Shown piece after piece: positions 58,611 through 64,000 of a stretch of 64,000 nt of DNA. A model generated the notes under the pieces. The model worked only from the letters and a program-made list of their open reading frames with translations. It was not told the DNA's origin and ran no database searches. This stretch comes from Ehretia macrophylla. Its lineage: Eukaryota > Streptophyta > Magnoliopsida > Boraginales > Ehretiaceae. Each line of letters opens with the position of its first letter. Position 1 is the first letter of the stretch. The stretch is taken from contig CM075778.1 of assembly GCA_037974665.1 (NCBI GenBank), positions 29,731,001 through 29,795,000 of the forward strand, in the 5' to 3' direction. The position numbers and the translations under genes are program-made.

Positions 58611-61308
58611 GTCGGGAATGTCTATCTCTAAAAGAGCTGATAAGCGACATCCCTATCCCTCACGTCACCCTCTCTGCTAGTCTTCTTCTTATTCCTGCTT
58701 GCCTTTCATTTTCATCTTACTATATTCGGAAAGTCTGTTCTGTCTAATATATATCCTGGCTGATAGTGCTGATCCTTCCTGTGTTATTCTTCCAGGATTG
58801 GCTTATCTTATTGTGAAAAAGATTGGACTACTTCCTATGGTAAATAAGTCCCAATCCCGGGGCGGGAAGTTCAACAGCTTGTTAGAAAGTCATTCAAAAC
58901 AAAGGCATGAAGCTTGGCATGGAGACATTTCCAGTGGAAAACTTTAAGGCCTCAATGGAAGGGTTCGCCCTCCAGTACGAACAAAGGTTCAGTCTACTCC
59001 CTTGCCGAAAGCTTTTCTACCTATACTAGCTTTGAAAGAGTTATGGAAGCTACTAGTCTTGGTTGAGGAAAAAGACTACGCCAAAGAACGTTTATAAACC
59101 CGAGTCAGGTATAGGAAAAGCGAATGAAGCTCTTTAGCGGTCAACTTTCTCATATAATCTAATTCTTGGTGAAGGAGCGAAAGATAACTCGAAAAAGGCC
59201 AATAGGTATAGGAAAGATCGTCAAACGTCTCTCTCTTATAGCGCGCTTAGCAGCTCTTTCTTCCTTTAATGGCTACTTCCATCAACGGCCCTTACAAGGT
59301 TCATCCAGGCTGCCTGACTGCAGGCATTCAAGTTTCAACTGGGTAAGACTCCCCTACACGCTTACCTATCTATCTAAACATGGCATTCTCTCTTTCTGCC
59401 TTTATGCGACTAGAATCAATATGCCTAGGACACGGTTTTCCTGCAAGCTGAGTGTGTAAGGCCCCGCAGGGAAGGCCCTTTACCTTTAGGTCAGAATGCC
59501 GCTATCATGTGCGGATAAGCCTTCCGATTAGCTGACTGAGACCATCTCCGGCTTATAGCTGGTAGAACTAGATAGCTGTTAGAACGTTAGGTAAACTGCA
59601 ATCTATGGCAGTTTCTTAAAGTCTGTAGCTCCTCAACGAAGGTAGGTCGACTAAGCCTAAGCCACTAAGGAAGAGTTTTGAATCAATATCTGCTATCTGC
59701 CCATAAACATGTCTGAATAAGCCTGCTGATTAGCTTAGCCCACCCCGACCGAATATCCTCTATAGGAAGGTCTTATCTATTCAAAAACCAAGCTATCTAT
59801 ACCTGTAAGCCCACGGTTTCATTCCAATGCTTTGATTAGTTACGAAGACGTAAACCTTTACCTTTTGACTTTGCAAGAGTAGTTTCCTCGGTGGAAGGGG
59901 GGGAGAAGGTTGTTCGACTGAAGCCCGACCTCTATGATCTAAAATGAGTGTGGAAATGTCCCTTTAAGAAAAGGATCTTTATAGAAAAAGAGCCCAGAGG
60001 TTTAGTCAGCTATTGTCCTATTTTCTTTTTTCTTCTCGATGAGAGGCTTTCCCAACAGCACTGGTTTGTCAACCTCCATGGTCTTTCCCAATCTTTTTCT
60101 ATTACTGACACCTGGAACCAGCTTAAATTGCTAAAGCAACTCCCGAACCTAATTCCCAAGGTCACATACCTGTCGCATAAAAAGAAAATGCATAAATGCA
60201 TAATAGTTATAGTTGGAATCTCCAATAGGGCAGGCATTAATATTCAAAGGTTGACTCTCCAGCTGGGACATCATCCACAGCTAGATCCTCCTTTAGTTTA
60301 GGAAGTAGATCGAAAGGGCAAAGAGAGCCACCCGGTCATCATGGATAAAACTACCTCTCTTTCAATTGGCATCTAACCATCTTCTTCTCACTAGGGCCGG
60401 GGTTGGTCTTTCTAATCAATCATAAAATGAACCGGTGGATTGATTGACTTCTGGCTACGAGACCTCTTCACCGGAACCATTCGTTACGGGTTCATAAAGG
60501 AAAGGACCTTGCCCACTTCGACTTTTTCTCTCATCGATTGACTGAAAAAAGGTAAAATCAGCACTCAAGGATTGAAGATGTATCCGATCCCATGTGCATC
60601 TTCTTTTTAATATTTAATCTTATTAGTTTAGTAGAGTAGGCGAGAGAGCCTTTTACAGACAGGTAACATATCTTAGAAAAGAAAGGAGAGACCCTATTGA
60701 GGGGGGCCTAGGTCCGGTCGTGGTCTTTCTTCCAAAAAGAATATCCACTTAGTAGTAGTCGCTTGGAGAGGTAGAGATGAATGCTTGTTCGTTCCCCCTT
60801 TCGTTCTGACAGTACGTACCCTCTCATGTAACAATCAGTCTTTCCTCTTAAGCAAGGGCTTTCCTAGGAATGCCTAGCTTTCTCTCCCTTCTTGTCTTAG
60901 TATATATTATAGTGACGCTTGAACTTGAACGGCTTTGCAACAAGAAAGACTCCAGCTGGAGTGAATCCTGGCTCTTGGATGGATAGCTAGACTGGATGAG
61001 GAGAACTGGCAGTTCCCCGGTCGTCTTTGTTGGATTGGAATAATAGACTGCCCCTCCTGCCCTAGTTGAGATTCCAATATGATATGGAAATCACCTAAAT
61101 GCACCATTTGTTTTCGTTCTTCTTGATACGAGATAGTTATTCCGTTACCGAGTCCGAGTTCCTTTTTCTATTATATGATAATGGAAAGAGCACTTTTATT
61201 CTTATGCTTTATGCCCTTGTCGAAAAGTATTTAGAACGCTTCTCAGCGACTCTATCTATGGGCCCAAATGCCACTCAATTTCAAAGCACTCTATATCATA
61301 ATAAAGCG
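58611..61308. other. Mitochondrial-type spacer, no gene recognised
   Basis: 2.7 kb, short unrelated open frames only; includes GC-rich stretches around 59460-59700 with paired words that may fold but match no RNA I recognise. Confidence 0.5.
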
Positions 61309-61360
61309 AAGGATTCAATCCAGCCACAGGTGTCCCTACGGCTACCTTGTTACGACTTCA
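61309..61360 (-). rRNA. rrn18: Fragment: 3' terminus of mitochondrial 18S (SSU) rRNA
   Basis: Minus strand reads TGAAGTCGTAACAAGGTAGC then CGTAGGG, ACCTGTGGCTGGATTGAATC and CTT. This is the universally conserved end of bacterial-type small-subunit rRNA, in its plant mitochondrial form. 52 bases, one base different from the usual sequence (ACACCT/AACCT region), cut off upstream of TGAAGTC. A fragment, not a gene. Confidence 0.85.
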
Positions 61361-63880
61361 TTTTGAGATGAATGGGGCGTTGATGAAAGCATTAACATTC
61401 CTAAAAAACACGACTTAGCGGCTATAAGAAAGGATGTCGCAGATCAGCTGTGTGACTTAAAACCTGAAGGACAGTCTTGTTTTACCCAAGTCGAAAGAGC
61501 TAGTCGTTATCTGACCAATACTCATCGATGCTATTTAGGTTGGCTCGAGTGCCAATGGTTATCGACATCAACTCGTACTCCCTTACCCAATCTATCTGCC
61601 TTTCCAGCTCCTCGTCATTTTGGCAAGGAAGCAGTCGTGATTCCCCTTGGTCTAGTGTAAGGACGAGACTAAAGATGGGGCCTTTCACCATCCCATAGTG
61701 GTATCGCTGGTTTATATATAAACCACCCGGAATCCTGTTTGTCTTGATTTAGGGGAATAGGCGCATTGATTAGATTACGTGGTTCGAGCAATCTGCAGGA
61801 AGTTTCTTTTTTCTTTTACCATTCATATTAAAGTAAGACGGATAGGGCATATTTGACTAGGAAGCAAGCAAAGCGAGTCCCTCCATACCAGCTAGCAGTC
61901 TCCTTTAGGGAGTCCCCTTCTTTACTGAGTAGGGTTCCCGGGTGCCTATGCGATTATTAAGGCAGGGTGCTACTGTACCAGTAGTGGAGTGGCTTGAATC
62001 AAATCGTTTGTCTAGAGAGGGTGTAGCGATAACCAAAGCTGACTGTACTATAAACTCAAGATGTTGTATAGGCAACTGGCCTTAGACTAGTGTATCAAAC
62101 TACAGGGCAGGAGCGACCCATAATCATTGATGAAGAAGAAGGTTTGGAAAGGGATCAAACATATTGAGGAGAAGCTTTCACAAAGGCCAATAGCCGATAG
62201 CTGATGTCACTAGCCTGAACTTCTTTATCTACTTGAAAGCTGATGGGAGTACGGCTTTCTTCAAGGAAGTGTCCCCTATGATATTATATTAGTAAAGAGC
62301 CCTTGGATTCGCCTTTTTCCGTAAGCCGCAGATGAAGGTGCAGTCAAGCCCTTTGAATCTTATCCATTGAAGAAGACAGACTTCAAGACTGAAACCTGCC
62401 CCTTTCGAAAACTTTTCTATAATATAAGGTAAGCTTTTTGGAACCCTTATTATTTTAGAGAAAGGGCAAGGGGGATCCCCTTTGCCAAGGAGAGATTCAG
62501 TCTTCATTTTCCAAAAAAAGTAAAACGTCTTTTTCTTAAAGCAAGACTTGAAATTGACTTTACTTGGCCGGGTAACCATAGAAAAAAAAGGAAGGGACAA
62601 AAGAGGAATGAAAAGCGTCCACTGTCTCATGGGGCAAGCTTACTTAGTAGAAAATTGAATAAAATGGTTGAAGTACTTATTGCCAATGTAACCTAAGCAA
62701 GATTGTAGTTTCCCAGCCGGATCTAGGTATCGTTTCGCTTGTGCTTCTTTCAAGGGAAGCATTTCGCTCTACTTCCGCTTGAGTACCGTACCTATTCCTA
62801 TTTTATGGTCAGATCAAGCATTTCCTAAATCTATCTGTGCTCCCCCTTATATATTATATAGTTAGGCTCAAATAAAAAGGTTAATCTTTATCGGCCTTTT
62901 GTTAACTCTAGCCCATCTCTGAACCTTCAAATCTCTTTGCCCAACTAAGCATCTTTTTAGTCAAGCTTCCCTTCCACAAAAAAAAGACTACCTTCCTTCT
63001 AGGATTGCTGCTCATTCATCATGGGGTACCCTGAATGGCCGATTCCTACTTAGTTGCTTCGAACAGCCACTTTGCGGACTGCTTTTGGTCTTACTGCCGT
63101 TTCCTATACTTCCTGCTTCTGACTACTTGCCTTTCCCTTACCGTTACTATCTTCCCCACTTCATATCCCATTTTCCTTATCTCGTGCAATTAAAGGGAAG
63201 GAGACTGAAAAGCCCAAACTGAGCCCGACAAGGGAATACTTATCAATACTGAAGCCGTTCTGCTCGTCCCTCTTTTGAGGGGGGACTTCGCTTCACTCTC
63301 CTTGAAGAAACCAAGTTTGCGGTTACATAGATGATAACCGGCCTATACAAAGGTTTGTTTGTTGGAATCTTCTTCTGTCAGAATCTTTTGGGAGGCCTTG
63401 GTGGTCTCATATTATTTAGAATCGTTTATAAAACTATTCCTACAAGGAAATGCCTCATTTCTTTCATCTAAAAGCTAGCTGGTGTCTTTTCATATTAAAG
63501 AAAAAGGAAGACGCCGCTTTAAAGTTAAAGCAAGTCACCTAGGTTCTTAAGAAAGATTTTTTGTTTTGTAAAGCCCTTGACTCGATCTTTAATTGATGTA
63601 TAGCATTATTATTTATGTTTCAGAAATTCAATAAGTTTCTCAAGGAATTAGAGAAAACTCGTAACAGGAGTTCTTGAATTTTCTTTTTTTTTTTTACCTT
63701 TTATCATTTTTTTCTTGGTTTACTCATGTAAACCATCCATGTCTTTCTTGTTCCACTAGCTAGGACCAAATTTTCAGATATCCCTTTCGTTACTACTTAT
63801 TTCTTTATGTCAAAGACCAGAAGCTGGAAACATTGTTTTTTTCATTTTTTTCTTATAAGGTCGTGTACAACAACTTTAAC
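61361..63880. other. Mitochondrial-type spacer, no gene recognised
   Basis: 2.5 kb. A 113-codon frame on the minus strand (62630-62289) is Lys/Phe-rich and unassigned. The right part may belong to the group II intron that ends near 64000. Confidence 0.45.
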
Positions 63881-63884
63881 CGCA

Positions 63885-64000
63885 CAAGCCTGGGCTAGGC
63901 CTACCTCCATCCCTAGAGGAGCCGTATGAGGCGGAAGCTCCACATACAGTTTTGAAGCCGAGCCTTTCCAGTAATGGGGCCTAGGGACCGATATGATTAT
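63885..64000 (+). other. 3' end of a group II intron (domains V-VI)
   Basis: GAGCCGTATGAGGCGGAAGC followed by TCCACATACAGTTTTG forms the domain V hairpin with the catalytic AGC triad. The next 45 bases (GCCTTTCCAGTAATGGGGCC, AGGGACCGATATGATTAT) look like domain VI and the intron end. Plant mitochondrial nad introns end this way, but the host gene cannot be named, and the expected downstream exon lies at or past the window edge. One base pair in the lower stem is mismatched. Confidence 0.7.

Larger units (their letters stand above)
48256..64000. mobile_element. Mitochondrial-type DNA block (probable NUMT)
   Basis: From here the base composition is visibly more balanced and the texture changes to that of plant mitochondrial spacer: no TA-rich runs, many CTTTCTTT/GAAAG words. 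Support: the 3' terminus of mitochondrial 18S rRNA (61309-61360), a group II intron domain V (63918-63955), and a decayed Ty3/gypsy pol fragment (plant mitochondrial genomes often carry such pieces). No intact mitochondrial gene recognised. The left edge is uncertain by about 100 bases; the right edge is outside the window. Plastid DNA was not recognised. Confidence 0.72.

Noticed and set aside
62289..62630. 113-codon minus-strand frame as a mitochondrial ribosomal or ccm protein
   Set aside because: Lys/Phe-rich but none of the conserved blocks of those families seen.

Overview
The window is plant nuclear DNA, almost certainly from a eudicot. Three things show this: intron-rich genes with GT-AG introns, a dense nest of LTR retrotransposons and terminal-inverted-repeat (TIR) elements, and a block of mitochondrial-type DNA at the right end. 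The species cannot be named from the sequence. There is no bacterial-style operon, CRISPR array or defence system.

Backbone (1-48125, minus strand): three tandem head-to-tail copies of an alcohol-forming fatty acyl-CoA reductase gene (FAR/CER4-like; acyl-CoA to primary alcohol for wax, suberin or related lipids). The ancestral gene can be read as 10 exons totalling about 494 codons. Copy FAR-1 (exons 1-6 at 4570-1626; exons 7-10 should lie just left of the window) is open in every visible exon, but its exon-3 acceptor is TG instead of AG. Copy FAR-2 (24273-7504) has all ten exons but is broken: exon 3 lost its 3' end and donor, the exon-6 donor is AT, and exon 8 has a stop. Copy FAR-3 (48125-25982) has many splice-site losses and frameshifts, and its exon 2 is cut by foreign DNA.

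Insertions: FAR-2 intron 8 holds a gag-bearing, pol-deleted Ty1/copia element (A, 10174-15040, duplicated target ATTAC). FAR-2 intron 4 holds a 255-bp MITE and a 2.5-kb Mutator-like TIR element with a 10-bp duplication, itself containing a solo LTR; intron 5 holds another solo LTR. FAR-3 intron 4 is a Russian doll: a small Mutator-like element (30701-47049) contains a 15.6-kb sirevirus-like Ty1/copia element (B, 30865-46486: gag, pol and an envelope-like third ORF, all with disabling mutations). Its gag is split by a 5.6-kb non-coding LTR element (C, 32997-38609: two 2.5-kb LTRs around 589 bp of non-coding DNA). Elements A and B are relatives and both are studded with the palindrome TGTTGCAACA.

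Right end (about 48126-64000): the FAR-3 exon 2 stops abruptly at 48125. A short LTR-like piece is followed by roughly 15.7 kb of DNA with higher GC and mitochondrial character: the 3' terminus of mitochondrial 18S rRNA, a group II intron domain V at the window edge, and a Ty3/gypsy pol remnant. I read this as a large nuclear insertion of mitochondrial DNA (NUMT) carrying no intact gene that I can identify; an assembly misjoin is the main alternative.
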